DNA of 64,000 nucleotides from Oxytricha trifallax (Eukaryota; Ciliophora; Spirotrichea; Sporadotrichida; Oxytrichidae). Position 1 is the first letter of the stretch; each line of letters starts with the position of its first letter. The translations under genes were made by a program, and so were the position numbers. The notes beneath the pieces are model-generated. The model ran no database searches, was not told the DNA's origin, and saw nothing but the letters and a program-made list of their open reading frames with translations. This document shows, one piece after another, positions 26,113-36,256 of this stretch. The stretch is taken from the NCBI GenBank assembly GCA_000711775.1, contig ARYC01017705.1, forward strand, positions 1 through 64,000, given 5' to 3'.

Positions 26113-26525
26113 GATTTTGGGGGGGAAGTTTCCTGCCCCCAACATTAAATTTTATGTTTTTTGAAATAATTTTAATAGAAACAAGAAATTTCAATTTCAA
26201 TTACAATAATCATGTACTGTACAACATTTATTATTATATAATTTTCAATGTACATCATTATTCTTTATCAAATTATATATTATTAACAAGGCTAAAATAA
26301 GTGTTTTTTATTAATAATTAATGTAATTTTCATTAAATTTTAAATTCATTATCAAAATAGAAATGATATTTGAAACTAAATTTAAAATAACTATATTGAA
26401 ATTGATGATAAAGATTCTTTGAAAATTATAAAAATTACATATTTTTATGTATGGGGCAGGAAACTTCCTCCCTAGAGTGCATATAAAATTTTGGGGCAGG
26501 AAACTTCCCCCCCCCCCCGATTTTT
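26113..26525. mobile_element. Small inverted-repeat element with G7 and C12 ends
   Basis: The left end GATTTTGGGGGGGAAGTTTC continues to CCTGCCCCC; the right end is its inverse, GGGGCAGGAAACTTCC followed by a run of 12 C (26507-26518) and GATTTTTTAA. A third copy of GGGGCAGGAAACTTCC lies inside at 26454. The 300 bp centre is A+T-rich. Long G or C runs are exceptional here. A MITE-like or foldback element with no coding capacity. Confidence 0.75.
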
Positions 26526-26754
26526 TAATTTCATCATAGATATAATTTTTTTATATAAATGATTCAAATATAGTAGATTAAAGCAAAAATTTAAGCCATA
26601 TTAAAAAGATAACTTTAATGAAAGATAAATCTAAAGATTTTCCCTTTTATTCATAATTTATCATTAATTTTATTTATGAGGTGAGATATATAGTAAGGAC
26701 CCAAAAAAATAAGAATTAATTGTTTAGAAAAACTAATAAAATAGTTAAATTTTT

Positions 26755-27066
26755 TCAAACTAAAAATTAAAGGGGAATAGGAATAAGCGAGCTTCTGTAT
26801 ATTATATTATTAAATTTGCAATATAAATTGACATTAAAGGAGCTATATAAATTAGTATAATAAAATTACCAAATCGAGAAGAATTAAGGAAGCAAACTAA
26901 GTTCTTGATCCTTTTAATGAATATAATAGAATGTGTGAAGATGCCCCAAAACATCAACTCTTGAAGATAGATCAGTTTAAAAGGAGAATTTTGGAGAGTC
27001 AAACCCCTTAAATAAACCTGCAAATAGAGATCCTAAGAATTATTTATTAATGGATAATTCAATAAA
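26755..27066 (-). CDS. C-terminal part of a reverse-strand membrane-protein-like gene
   Basis: A 103-codon frame, TGA to TGA, with Gln from TAA/TAG and balanced composition: GSLFAGLFKGFDSPKFSFQT followed by SSRVDVLGHLHTFYYIH and a tail ending IPIPLQFLV. No ATG heads the frame, so it must join something upstream. The upstream neighbour on the same strand (27124-27636) is equally coding-like, and between them 27170-27075 in a third frame gives a strongly hydrophobic helix (FILQLLVLLLLLLIFILRSR). Together these suggest an extracellular or lumenal domain, one membrane span and a tail, with register changes at the joins. The family is not recognised. The overlapping frame 26802-27023 is taken to be its shadow. 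Confidence 0.5.
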
Positions 27067-27123
27067 TCATTATAAAATCTTTATCAACAACAATTTATAT
27101 CTAGCGACTTCTTAATATAAATA

Positions 27124-27636
27124 TCAGTAATAATAGCAGTAATACTAATAATTGTAGGATAAAAACTAAAAAACCAGTTTATTACTGAAATACACGAGGA
27201 TCTTTTACATATTGGAAAAAATAAAATTTGCCGAAAAGATCATATACCTCGACTTCAAATGATGATAATAGCTGCTGTCATCATTAAAATAAATAGGATA
27301 AACAATAAAAAATTTCGATTAAAGCTACGGGAAATCTTACATATCCTAGTTCCTCTTAGGTACAGACTCATGAAACTTAAAATAAGTTAAAAATTATCCT
27401 TAAATCTTCTATGAAAAACCTTTTTGGAAGAAATTAAAATCACAAACAAAATGAACATCATTAGAATTCCATATAGAGTTATCGTAAATCTTATAGACAT
27501 TAATTTCAGTTTGATCAGAGGCAACAATAAATTAAATTAGAACAATTATCTTTGTTACTTCTTATGATTTAATTATAATAATCTTTGCATGTAGAATTTT
27601 AGCGCCACTTATAGAATCAACCTAATTACAAAGAAC
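27124..27636 (-). CDS. Long coding frame, N-terminal or lumenal part of the same locus
   Basis: 170 codons without TGA, with more than ten in-frame TAA/TAG read as Gln. It is rich in N, D, Y, F and S, with segments such as KIYDNSIWNSNDVHFVCDFN and KFHESVPKRNQDMQDFPQLQ and two Cys. It has no ATG at its start; the frame opens just after TTTGTAATTAG, which could be a 3' splice site. A second frame over the same DNA (to about 27255) is also open and very hydrophobic, so the choice rests on composition. At T-run 27170 the frame would have to shift to enter the hydrophobic helix. No family is recognised. Candidate macronucleus-destined gene. Confidence 0.5.
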
Positions 27637-27739
27637 TCAATAACTGCGCTTGTCTAAAAGAAATAAGTTAAGGCTATTTATAATAGCTTAAAGTTGAGAC
27701 TGGTGAAGATAATACCAAGTTTTATTGATCTTTTAACCT

Positions 27740-28190
27740 TTTTATGATATTTTTTAACAATATAATGGCTTCTATAATATAATTTGCTATTTTATTGATT
27801 CATTTAATTAAACAATAAAACAATGATTTTTTAATAAATTAAAAAATACATTAAAATAATTTTCTTTCCAATCACCACAACATTTTAAAAAAATATTGTG
27901 GCTTTTTATGAATGTAATAATTTATTATAAATTCAATTTTCCCTAAGTCCCTCCTATACTGGAGTTCCAGTATAGACGTGGATAGATGATGATGAAGATG
28001 AAGAGAAAGCTACGCCCAGGGCTGACTGTGGATGTTTCTTTAGAATTTTTGGATCACTAAAAATCATCGCAAATATTATTCAAAAAATACGAAAATAGGG
28101 CAGTTACCCTGTCAATTTAATTTTAGTACATTTTTGAATGTAGTAAAATAAAAAAAGATTTCATTATTAAATATAATTTAAAAAATATGA
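27740..28190. other. Spacer with a perfect 20 bp palindrome
   Basis: A+T-rich except 27945-28035. TATACTGGAGTTCCAGTATA lies at about 27955-27974. It is followed by GATGATGATGAAGATGAAGA and a G+C-richer patch that is open in two forward frames (acidic DDEDEEKATPRADCG, or basic MMMKMKRKLRPG). It may be a short gene segment; not called. Confidence 0.4.
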
Positions 28191-28712
28191 AGTGACTGCA
28201 AAATCAATTCATAAGTCAGCAAACAAAGAAGTAAGAACTATATAAGAGAGGAAAAGGCTAATTAGGAGGAAATCTTGAGAAATCAGTCCACCAAGTTAGA
28301 GGGATAGACAGCCCGCCGTAGTGTATGGCAGGGGGCTGGAGGACCAGAATTCTATGTGTACGGACCATCTATGGCATTTGTTCCAGATGGAAGGGAGTTG
28401 AATTGCTTCTACGAATCAAGCTACAACTAGTTTCAAATTGTATTTATTTCAATCAAAGGTTCAAAGTCCTGGTGGGTTCAAGCTTGGCAACGATTAGCAT
28501 CTATCAAATCTTCATATAAGTAGGGATTCCTATCTTAAGAATAAGCTATAGGTGCGATGGACTAATGGTTGGCTAATAACTAGTTATGCCAGGAGGTTCG
28601 CTTCATATACCTCGGTTGTCATGGGTCCGTTGTCAATATAGAGGGAGCGACAAATGTAAGTGGAGACTCTATGGGGCTGAGTTAGAAGAGTATGAAATCA
28701 CATCATTCTTGA
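28191..28712 (+). CDS. Hypothetical protein, long frame
   Basis: 173 codons with no TGA and about ten TAA/TAG read as Gln, in a region of unusually high G+C for this window. Composition is globular: QGAGGPEFYVYGPSMAFVPD, then IKGSKSWWVQAWQRLAS, GAMDQWLANNQLCQEVRFIY and LGCHGSVVNIEGATN. The first ATG is that of SMAF (about 28370). The frame runs open upstream of it through a charged KNYIREEKANQEEI segment to a TGA at 28188, so the true start or an upstream splice is unclear. It is followed 23 bp later by another strong frame in a different register. I recognise no family or catalytic motif. Probably a macronucleus-destined gene or part of one. Confidence 0.6.
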
Positions 28713-28735
28713 AGATTTCTTGGTGAACTAATTTA

Positions 28736-29071
28736 ATGATGGTCACTCACTCTATCTATCTCTCTTTATTACCACTGCTTGGCTAGCAGGGCAAACGATA
28801 TGAGCCACGTAGTGGCCATGATCGGCGACCATTAAGGCTAATGTTGGCTAGTAAAATGGGGGTTGGATATGAGAATAAACACCAAGATGACTTGATTGCA
28901 GAACTGAAGATCATGATTAATATGATGTGTGGAGATGAGGACCAGCCTATCCTGGTTCCAGTCGAAATTATGGTATAGCAACGGATAGGAACACATAGGG
29001 GTACAAGAGAAGAAAATAAACGAACAAATAATTCATCAACTATTCTCACAGCTAATGATCAATTTAATTGA
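28736..29071 (+). CDS. Hypothetical protein, second forward frame
   Basis: 111 codons from MMVTHSIYLSLLPLLGQQGK to a TGA at 29069-29071, with two in-frame TAG as Gln. The first 15 residues are hydrophobic, like a signal peptide or anchor if the ATG is the start. A basic stretch follows (RSGHDRRPLR), then a helical acidic part (ENKHQDDLIAELKIMINMMC) and a polar Asn/Thr tail. It lies just downstream of the 28191-28712 frame, in a different register and on the same strand, so both may be one gene joined by a splice, a small eliminated segment or a corrected indel. An overlapping reverse frame (28783-29049) is treated as a shadow. No family is recognised. Confidence 0.55.
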
Positions 29072-29533
29072 TTAAAAAAATTTATAAGTCAGGCCTAAGC
29101 TTTTTATTTTTTTATTTATTATTATTATTATATATTGTGGTTTGGTGAAGCCTCGACGTGACGGACTAGGGAAATTACATAATATTTTAAGTAAGCTAAC
29201 TCTCTAAAAGGTTATTTATTTCTTTGCTCATTCCAATCGTTATAAATGTTTTTGTTTTTTTTAAAGAAATATAAATGATGTTCTCTGTAATTAAACTTAA
29301 CGAACATTTTTTAAGTATATCGAATAAAATTAAAAATGTGACTTTTAATCTACTTCAGAATAATTTAGACTTCTACATTTTCGAACAAGTAGTTTATCTT
29401 TTACCTATTTACAATCCATCTTTGTATAACTTTTGAACACAGTTATAATAATACTAATTGATATCAGTATTATGACTTAATAGTAAAAATTTATTTAAGA
29501 AAATTAGAATCCTTGGGGTTATAAACATCTATA

Positions 29534-29930
29534 AACATGTTTATGGTAAATATGTATGAGGTGATGGCCACACATAACCTCAGACTAGTGTACAGCTCTG
29601 TAGAAATATAGTAATTTTATGATGGTTAGATATGGCTTTAATATAGTTAGTGAAAATTTAAAATTTCTAAGAAGACTAGATTTTTACACTTTTCCATTTC
29701 CCATGTGTTATATCATCTTATTGAAGCTCAACAAGCATGGGATAGAACAAATCTAGGTATTAAGTGTTGGTCTGCAAAAAGCAATACTTTATGGGAGCTG
29801 AAAATAAGTAGGTGCAGATATAGGGGAGTCTTGACAAATTATCTATCTATGTTTCATTAGTGATTTGAATAAATTTATTTTTCGATGGAGGTACCTAATT
29901 AGGGGTCATGGCATTGTTAATTATTTAGAT
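29534..29930 (+). pseudogene. Coding-like island downstream of the 28-29 kb frames
   Basis: Three short forward pieces with normal composition: YEVMATHNLRLVYSSVEIQQ near 29560, EAQQAWDRTNLGIKCWSAKS near 29735, and NKFIFRWRYLIRGHGIVNY near 29880. TGA codons and register changes separate them. They may be the 3' continuation of the gene at 28191-29071 or a decayed gene. Not recognised. Confidence 0.35.
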
Positions 29931-30126
29931 ATATATTTAAACTTTTAATTCTTTTTTTATAAATAAGATGAATCTATACCTATTAATCATTAAAAGTTTA
30001 AATTAACATATAGTATATTTTCAAACGTTTGATAAATGCTTTCAATAAATATTTTTAGATAAACGATTGGCAATATAGATTCATCATGAAACGATTAACA
30101 ACTAAAAAGAATTTTCATTTAGGAAT

Positions 30127-30243
30127 CAAAACCCCAAAACCCTTTCAGTAGTTTGATTGAGTTTTTGATTGATAAAAGTAGACTATTAGTGCATACTTTA
30201 TTAGGGTTTTAATAGGGTTTATGTAGGGGTTTAATGTTTAAAT
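30127..30243 (+). repeat. TBE left terminal inverted repeat
   Basis: Identical to the inverse of 34164-34280 over 117 bases. It starts with a 16 base telomere-like tract and contains further GGGTTT-like units (TAGGGTTTTAATAGGGTTTA). Confidence 0.95.
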
Positions 30244-30249
30244 GTAATG

Positions 30250-31734
30250 TATAGTAGTGTGTATTAGAGGAGTTTTATTTTTACTATTCACTCAAACTAT
30301 ACCTTGGCATCATGTGCTAATTTTCTAATTTGATATCTCCTATCCAATTGATCATTTAGTCTATTGTTTGCTCTGCTCTGTGGTTTGGTCTTAAGATAAT
30401 CTGCTCAGCCATATCTTTCATTTTACCTTTTATCTTATTCTAGTCTAGATATTGCTGTATTCTCTGCTATGAATATTTCTCTCTCTTACAGCTATAGTAA
30501 TCATTTCTTTGCATATCGCATTCAGAAATAATTGCTGCTAGAGCCCATACATCCCACTTAATATCACCATCTCTCCAGTCCTCCCTTTCTGGAAAGTATC
30601 CAGGAGTACCATAAACGTTGCCAAGTCCTGAAGCTTCAACTCTTTATGATCTATTGAAATCAATTATTACTACTCTGAGAGGTAAAAAGTCAAGCATAAT
30701 ATTCTCAGGCTTCAAGTCTCTATGAACATACCCTAAAGTGTGCAGCTCTTCTATGCCTTTGCAAACATTTGTAAGAATAAGAGGTAGCTACTTTGGAACT
30801 CTTTAATCTTAAATGTAGTCTCTTAAAATCATTTAATATAGAGGGAGGCGAAAAACAACATGATCTTGAGCAAGGAGTATTGCATAGAGCTTAATTATAA
30901 ATCTCCACTGTCTATCCCTTGCTTTAGTAAGAGCTTAGTACTCATTGACAAATTCCATTTGATACTTGTCATCGCATTTAAAGTAGTTGAATGGATAAAT
31001 CTTGTATGCGAACTGCTTATCAGTTATGACCTTTTTCTCAAACTTGTCCTCAAGTATAAGATAACTTTCCTTACATTCTTTAAGGTCAATTACATTTAAA
31101 ATTGGAAGCTTTAGTGCTTGTATCTTCAGAATGATTTTCACTATCTCAGAAGCTGGGAGATTTCTAACTACTTTAATAAGCTTATTTTCTTTCTTAACTC
31201 TTTGTTCCAAGGATTCTAAAGGGTCTCTTAGCTTTCTTTTTTGAAGGAAGACCTCACCAGTCTCAGGATCTATGACTTCAAACTTCTTGCCATGAGGGTT
31301 TTATAGGTGAACTTTTAAATCCCTTGAATGGTTATAATGTTTATTGCAATAAGGGCAAAAATATTTTCCATCTATCTTATCATGCTTAAGATAGAGCTTT
31401 GGCTTGTTAGAATGCTACTCTAAGATATGACGCTTAAGAGCAGATTTATAAGTGAAGTTCATCTCACACTCTTCACATAAATGTAATGCTTTAATTTCTT
31501 TTTTCTCTTCCTCCTCTTCAACCATTTTTATTGGAACTCCGCATTGAATTCTTAGCTCTGCATTTCTATTTAACAACTGAATTGTTATTCAAAGTCTGAG
31601 ACCTAAGGTTAGAGAATTTCAGGTTCGTACTAGGTAAATGCATCACAAGTCTCAATTTTCTTTTGATTCATGAAGGAAAGTTTTTGCTGGCTAATGCCAA
31701 GTAATGCCGATTTTCTTAGTAAGTTGCCGCTCAT
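30250..31734 (-). CDS. TBE zinc finger-protein kinase gene (57 kDa ORF homologue), one frameshift
   Basis: The main frame runs from the ATG at 31525 to about 30250; an upstream piece from the ATG at 31734 (MSGNLLRKSALLGISQQK) is in another frame and joins near 31530. Two C2H2 fingers lie first: CEECEMNF then HILEQH, and CPYCNKHY then HLQNPH. A linker follows (near KIDGKYF and EVIDPETGEVF) and then a kinase-like domain with YVHRDLKPENIM at about 30740-30705, VIIDFN in place of DFG, YGTPGYFPE as activation segment, and WDVWALAAI. Length is close to the 57 kDa known for TBEs. The role in the transposon is unknown; DFN instead of DFG leaves activity uncertain. Exact C-terminus uncertain, since the frame stays open into the terminal repeat. 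Confidence 0.85.
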
Positions 31735-32299
31735 TTTATAAATACTATTAATAATTATATAAGCTGTTTAAATTCTACCTTTATATACAAGTAAGAGCAT
31801 ATCCTCAAAGATTTAGAGAGGTTTAATGGGAACAGAGTGAGAGACATTAGTTTTATATTTCTAAAATTTTGAGATAATTTATATATTATTTCATCCATTT
31901 TATAAATTAAAATGCACCTAAATGTGTTTTGAGGAGTTAGGTGGTGCTACTAAATATGTTCTCGTAAATTTAGGAGGGGAAGTTTTAAAATTTAATTTTT
32001 TTAATGCACCACCTAATACGGTTTTGAACTTTAATTTAACCTCCTAATAAAGTTTTAAAAAAATTAGGAGCACCACCTAATTAAATTAATTATTATTAGG
32101 AGCAATTTAATGGAGAAAGTTTGATAAAAATGGAAGTCAAACTTTGAAACTTGGAGAAAGTTCCTCCATCTTTATCTATTTATCTGATTCAGGTTGACCT
32201 CCAAGAGGATCTCCCTATTTACTAGTAAAATTTTAGTAAGTTTAGAATGGATATCCATAATTTTAAATTTCATTAACATTTATAGAAACTCGAAGCAAG
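31735..32299. promoter_or_regulatory. Divergent promoter region of the TBE with repeated GGTGGTGC motifs
   Basis: Lies between the start codons of the kinase (reverse) and small (forward) genes, so it must hold both promoters. It carries TTAGGTGGTGCTACTAAATA near 31939, its inverse TGCACCACCTAATACGG near 32001, and AGGAGCACCACCTAATTAAA near 32076, i.e. three copies in both orientations. The older TBE has related GGTGCTCCTAATTAAGTACG copies in the same place, and the 1.18 kb deletion derivative keeps this region. Binding sites for the element's own zinc finger protein are a plausible inference, not shown. Confidence 0.55.
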
Positions 32300-33093
32300 A
32301 TGGAGTCTATGAATGATGCAATGAAGAGAATTTAATCTCAAGATTTAATAGGAAAATTCAGAAGTAAAGAAGATCTTTACAGATACTTGGTATAGCAAGG
32401 TAAGTTTTCACTTATAACTAACTTATTAACCATAGTTAGATTGTTCTTGCCAACACAGGAGGGAACAAAAATATCATTCTTAAAAGCATTGTTAAATGAA
32501 GAGAAAAAAGCTTTTAAGTCTAATGAAATCAGAATGATCGAGATACCTAACAACCCTGAAATATCAGTGACAAACCTATATGACGATGCCATGAGTGATC
32601 CGGACGTAGCTATCTACCTTCCATCAAAGCTACAGCTCTCAAATAAGTTGCAGAGAGAAACTTCTTCTTTGGTGTTCTTGCAACTCTGAAACCTGAGTAC
32701 TTAAATGAAGTATTTAAGAAGCTCACAAGAAACGATACAACATCTCACCTGAAGAAAAAGAGAAGCAAGGTATTAAAATAAGTGATACCTGGCTGTAGGA
32801 ACTTTAAAAGCATCCTTTCATCTCAAGTAAGCTTAGTCTTCTAACTTATAGAAAAACCTAGTACTGCTATATACTTGATGAAAGAGCGCAGCAAATTAAA
32901 CAGAGAGAGAAAGTCTCAAGTAAAACATGAATTGAGTAAGAGCCTCTTCAAAGATTTATAAAAGCCAGAAGAGATGAACATAGATGCAGGAGCTGGCACT
33001 AAGAGAAGAAACATAGGCCCAAGCAAGCCCTAAGAGGAAAAAAAGAAAGAGAAGCCAAATCAATTTACGGGCAAATTTAATATGAGAACTTAT
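32300..33093 (+). pseudogene. TBE small ORF (22 kDa protein homologue), several register changes
   Basis: Starts at ATG 32300 (MESMNDAMKRIQSQDLIGKF). The first frame is open to 32688 with a conserved block also present in the older TBE (EEKKAFKSN, IPNNPEISV, LSNKL). Similarity then continues in other frames (FFFGVLATLKPEYLNEVF, then RYNISPEEKEKQGIKIS, then KERSKLNRERKSQ and MNIDAGAG). The final TGA of the older copy is AGA here, so the end is uncertain. The function of this TBE protein is unknown. The tail is basic (SKPQEEKKEKP). The gene faces the transposase end to end. Confidence 0.75.
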
Positions 33094-34142
33094 TCATTCA
33101 TTTAAATCTAAAACTTATTTATACACACAAAATCTCCCTTCTCTTGCGCATACTTTAGCTTTATCATCGCTGACTCTCTTAGCAGCACTCTTAATAAAAT
33201 CTACTGTATCTATCTTTAAATCATGCATCAGATGGTAGAGCAGCAATTTCTTATAATGACCTTTCAATAACCCCCAATACAATTCAATTCCATTGAACTA
33301 AGGGCTGTAAGAAACATTAAATACAGGTGTTATGTTTAGCCTTTCATATTCCTTTCTTGAGTCTTTAGTTATATGAACTGATAAGTTATCAACGAACAGA
33401 ATAATCTCTTAATCAGCGTATTTGTCTCTGAGTTATTGTAAGAACTTAATATATTATTCAGTCTTTATAGAGCGAGGGTGGATAACATAAGTCTCTAGGC
33501 CACTATCTTCACTGATTCCACCAAGAATAGCATGAGTTTATATCTTAACTTTTTAGTCATAAACTTCTATATTACTATACCTCTTGAACCAAGACCTTGA
33601 TATAAATGTATTGAATGTAAATACAGCTTCATCAGCGTGTATAAACTTTATATTATGCTCTTAAGACCTCTGCATTTAATCGAATATATAATTGAAATTA
33701 TCCTTATAAAATGGAACATTAAAGTCAATCACTATCTTAATGCGATTGACTGTCTTGTAAGATATTCCATTCTTTTTATATATGTTAGCAATAGATTAAG
33801 CAGAGATGTGAAGCTCAGGAAATTGGCGATGAAACATCACAGCTCTCTAGGCCAGAGAGAAGTGAGCCCAGTATTTAAGAGTCTTATCATTAATTAGGTA
33901 ATCGATATGATGCTGCTAAAATTTTAAGGGTCTCTAGGCTTAGAATTAAGATGCTATCTCTTTAAATTCAATGCTAATAGACAGTGAGACCTCACAGTTG
34001 CTGGAGATTTATGGAGTAGCCTTGCTATAGACGTATAAATCAGAACAGGCTTGAGTTATTCACTATATTCATCACATCCAAATCGCAACTAAAACAATAA
34101 ATCTATATACTCACTGTAATAAACAGACCCCAAACCTCGCAT
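33094..34142 (-). CDS. TBE transposase, Tc1/mariner-type DD34E, one frameshift
   Basis: Cuts and joins the element ends; in Oxytricha TBE transposases also act in developmental DNA elimination. It reads from the ATG at 34142 (MRGLGSVYYSEYIDLLFQLR) to TGA at 33094, about 349 residues, matching the known 42 kDa. An N-terminal helix-turn-helix-like part precedes the catalytic core: HADEA (first Asp), LFVDNLSVH (second Asp) and YSPQFNGIELYW (Glu), with 34 residues between the second Asp and Glu. All three catalytic acids are present. A one-base loss near 33927 shifts the frame between NSKPRDP and the HHIDYL segment; the older copy keeps the frame there. Many TAA/TAG are in frame. Restored by one indel, so possibly a sequence error. 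Confidence 0.92.
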
Positions 34143-34163
34143 ATACTCACTAAAAATACTAAT

Positions 34164-34280
34164 ATTTAAACATTAAACCCCTACATAAACCCTATTAAAA
34201 CCCTAATAAAGTATGCACTAATAGTCTACTTTTATCAATCAAAAACTCAATCAAACTACTGAAAGGGTTTTGGGGTTTTG
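34164..34280 (-). repeat. TBE right terminal inverted repeat
   Basis: Perfect inverse of 30127-30243, ending GGGTTTTGGGGTTTTG next to the AAT duplication. Confidence 0.95.
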
Positions 34281-34283
34281 AAT

Positions 34284-34320
34284 AGTTGGTGTTGGGGTTT
34301 TGGGGTTCTCCTAAAAATAA
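34284..34320. repeat. Extra G4T4 telomere-like tract just outside the TBE
   Basis: Right after the AAT duplication the flank reads AGTTGGTGTTGGGGTTTTGG and continues GGTTCTCC. No partner C4A4 tract is seen at the left flank. It may be the broken end of an older TBE into which this one inserted, or a variant insertion product. Confidence 0.6.
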
Positions 34321-34999
34321 TAATTATTTATTATAATTTATCTATTACTCACAGTTACGAAAAATATTAATTATAAACTACAAGAGTATTAATTTTATGA
34401 AAAAAGAATAATAGTAATTTTTGAATAAAATAAATACTATTATTAACTATATTTAAGATTATAATGAGTTTAAAAAAAAACAATTCCTTTTAGAGATTTG
34501 AACTTTATTTAAATTTTTTATTCTTGCATTTATTACCATTTGAACATGTGATTATTTTTAATTTTCAACTATCTCATCTTACTTTAAAATATCAATTAAT
34601 TTGAGTTCAATTCAACATTACAAGAGAATGTATTCCAGCGCAAGTTTCTTTTGAATTCTAGTGAAAAAGTAAAAAAATTAAGAGAAAATCACAAAGTAAA
34701 TAGTCCAAGATAGAAAAAGAATTCTTAAATAAAATGCAATTATTATTTTTAAAAATGGATACGATTATGAAGGTGAGTGAAAAAATGATAAACCACAATA
34801 ATTTTAGTGCATAAAAGATTATAAATAAAAAAGTTAAGGAAAGAAAATCTAAATATAATTTTTAATTAATCAAAATATGGATAAAGCCTATATTCAATTA
34901 TAAGTATCCAAATCATATGAAATTTTGATAGCTTAATTTATTCATAATCTTGACAGTAGATAGAGTTATTGTTGTAGAAAAATTATCTGTAAAAATGAA
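34321..34999. other. A+T-rich stretch
   Basis: No supported feature. Confidence 0.4.
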
Positions 35000-35415
35000 C
35001 GAGAGACAACGTTTAAAAAGGTTGTCTCTCGACTCATTATATTGAGATTTTGTCTATTTAACTATATTACGGTTTTATATAATGATACTTTAATTTGTGA
35101 TTAATATGAGATAATTAAGGTTTTATATAATTTAGTAATAATCTCTGCAAATATATTCAATTCCTTAAGGAACTAAGCATAAATCCTTATGGATTTTTAG
35201 GGTGCCTTTTATTAAGTCTTTAATTGTATTAATGGAAAAAAAAATAGTTTAAATAACAAAATAGATCATTATTCTAAATCATTTTTGATTTAAGATAATT
35301 CCATTTAGATTAAAAGAATTTAAATATGAAATATTAATATATATTAAAAATATGATCGAGAGACAACCTTTTAAAACGTTGTATCTCGAGACAATGTTTC
35401 AAAAGGCTGTCTCTC
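35000..35415. repeat. Cluster of three CGAGAGACAAC hairpins
   Basis: 35000-35031 is CGAGAGACAAC, a ten-base spacer and its inverse GTTGTCTCTCG. 35357-35388 is the same with one mismatch. 35386-35415 shares its first bases and pairs CGAGACA with TGTCTCTCG. The outer two are about 325 bp apart and are followed by ACTCAT and ATGAGT respectively, so the whole may be one small element with hairpin ends. A+T-rich between. No coding capacity. Confidence 0.75.
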
Positions 35416-36256
35416 GATGAGTATTACAGTGATAGTTAATATTCTTAATATTTAAATGTGATATTAATTTATTTATATTTTTATATTTATAAAAAATGGA
35501 AACGATAAGGAACGCTCTAAGCACTTCCTTATATTAAGAATTTAACAGGAATGGTTTTTTATAAATGAGAAGGATCTCTCTCTAATACACAATTTTTCTT
35601 ATTTATTAATTTAAGTTTTTTAATATATTTATGACTTTTTGTAAATTACTTAATTTTTAAATATTACTCTTGGGGTTTTATTGATAATATTAATAAAAAA
35701 TACTATTATAATTTTTGTCCTTTACTATTTAGCTGTATTATTTATATATTCAATATTTCATTTTATTCTATTTTTTATCGAATAAGATTATTTTTTTTTA
35801 TTTTTATTAATGAATTTTATATTATTATAATTGAATGGATATTCTCCCAAGTTCATCGATATTTTTTTGCTATTTATCACTATAATTAAAAATCAATAAA
35901 ATAAAAGGAGTTTGATTCTTCACAAATTATATTGTTGCTTTGTATTTAAAAATTAAATTTATATTAATTATATAATTTTTAGTCTTCCATACTATTATAT
36001 TAAAATTATAAAAAATTCCATATTGTATTCTTATCATGGCATTTAAAAAGATTAGTATTATGAAGAATTAATTAATTTAACTTCTTTTAAGTTGATTATA
36101 AATAAATTATAAATATATATTTTAATATTATAAGAAGGTTCTCTTCACACTGTCTTTTAGTTTGAATCCTTTTAATCCATCGCTCAGGTTCAATGATTTT
36201 TCCTTAAAATTGGCTTAACATCTCTAATTTAATTCCATAAATTTTCAGATGCGTTC

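Larger units (their letters stand above)
30127..34280. mobile_element. Telomere-bearing element (TBE), near complete
   Basis: 4154 bp with perfect 117 bp terminal inverted repeats (30127-30243 and 34164-34280), beginning CAAAACCCCAAAACCC and flanked by AAT on both sides (30124-30126, 34281-34283). C4A4 ends, length about 4.1 kb, an ANT/AAT target duplication and the three-gene content (zinc finger-kinase, about 22 kDa protein, 42 kDa DDE transposase) are all as described for Oxytricha TBEs. Gene order is kinase (reverse), small ORF (forward), transposase (reverse). The kinase and small genes diverge from a shared 565 bp region; the small gene and transposase converge. Every gene carries at least one register change although the ends are identical. 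Confidence 0.95.

Noticed and set aside
26802..27023. Reverse hydrophobic frame that recalls a mitochondrial membrane subunit
   Set aside because: Composition is driven by T-rich DNA; an overlapping frame (26755-27066) is more protein-like and no conserved mitochondrial motif is present.
28551..28620. tRNA-like or SINE head (TGGACTAATGG resembling an A box, GGTTCGCTTCA resembling a B box)
   Set aside because: No acceptor stem pairs with the 5' end, the B box has two mismatches, and the stretch lies inside the long coding frame 28191-28712.
28783..29049. Reverse frame of 88 residues
   Set aside because: It overlaps the forward frame 28736-29071, which has better composition; treated as a shadow.
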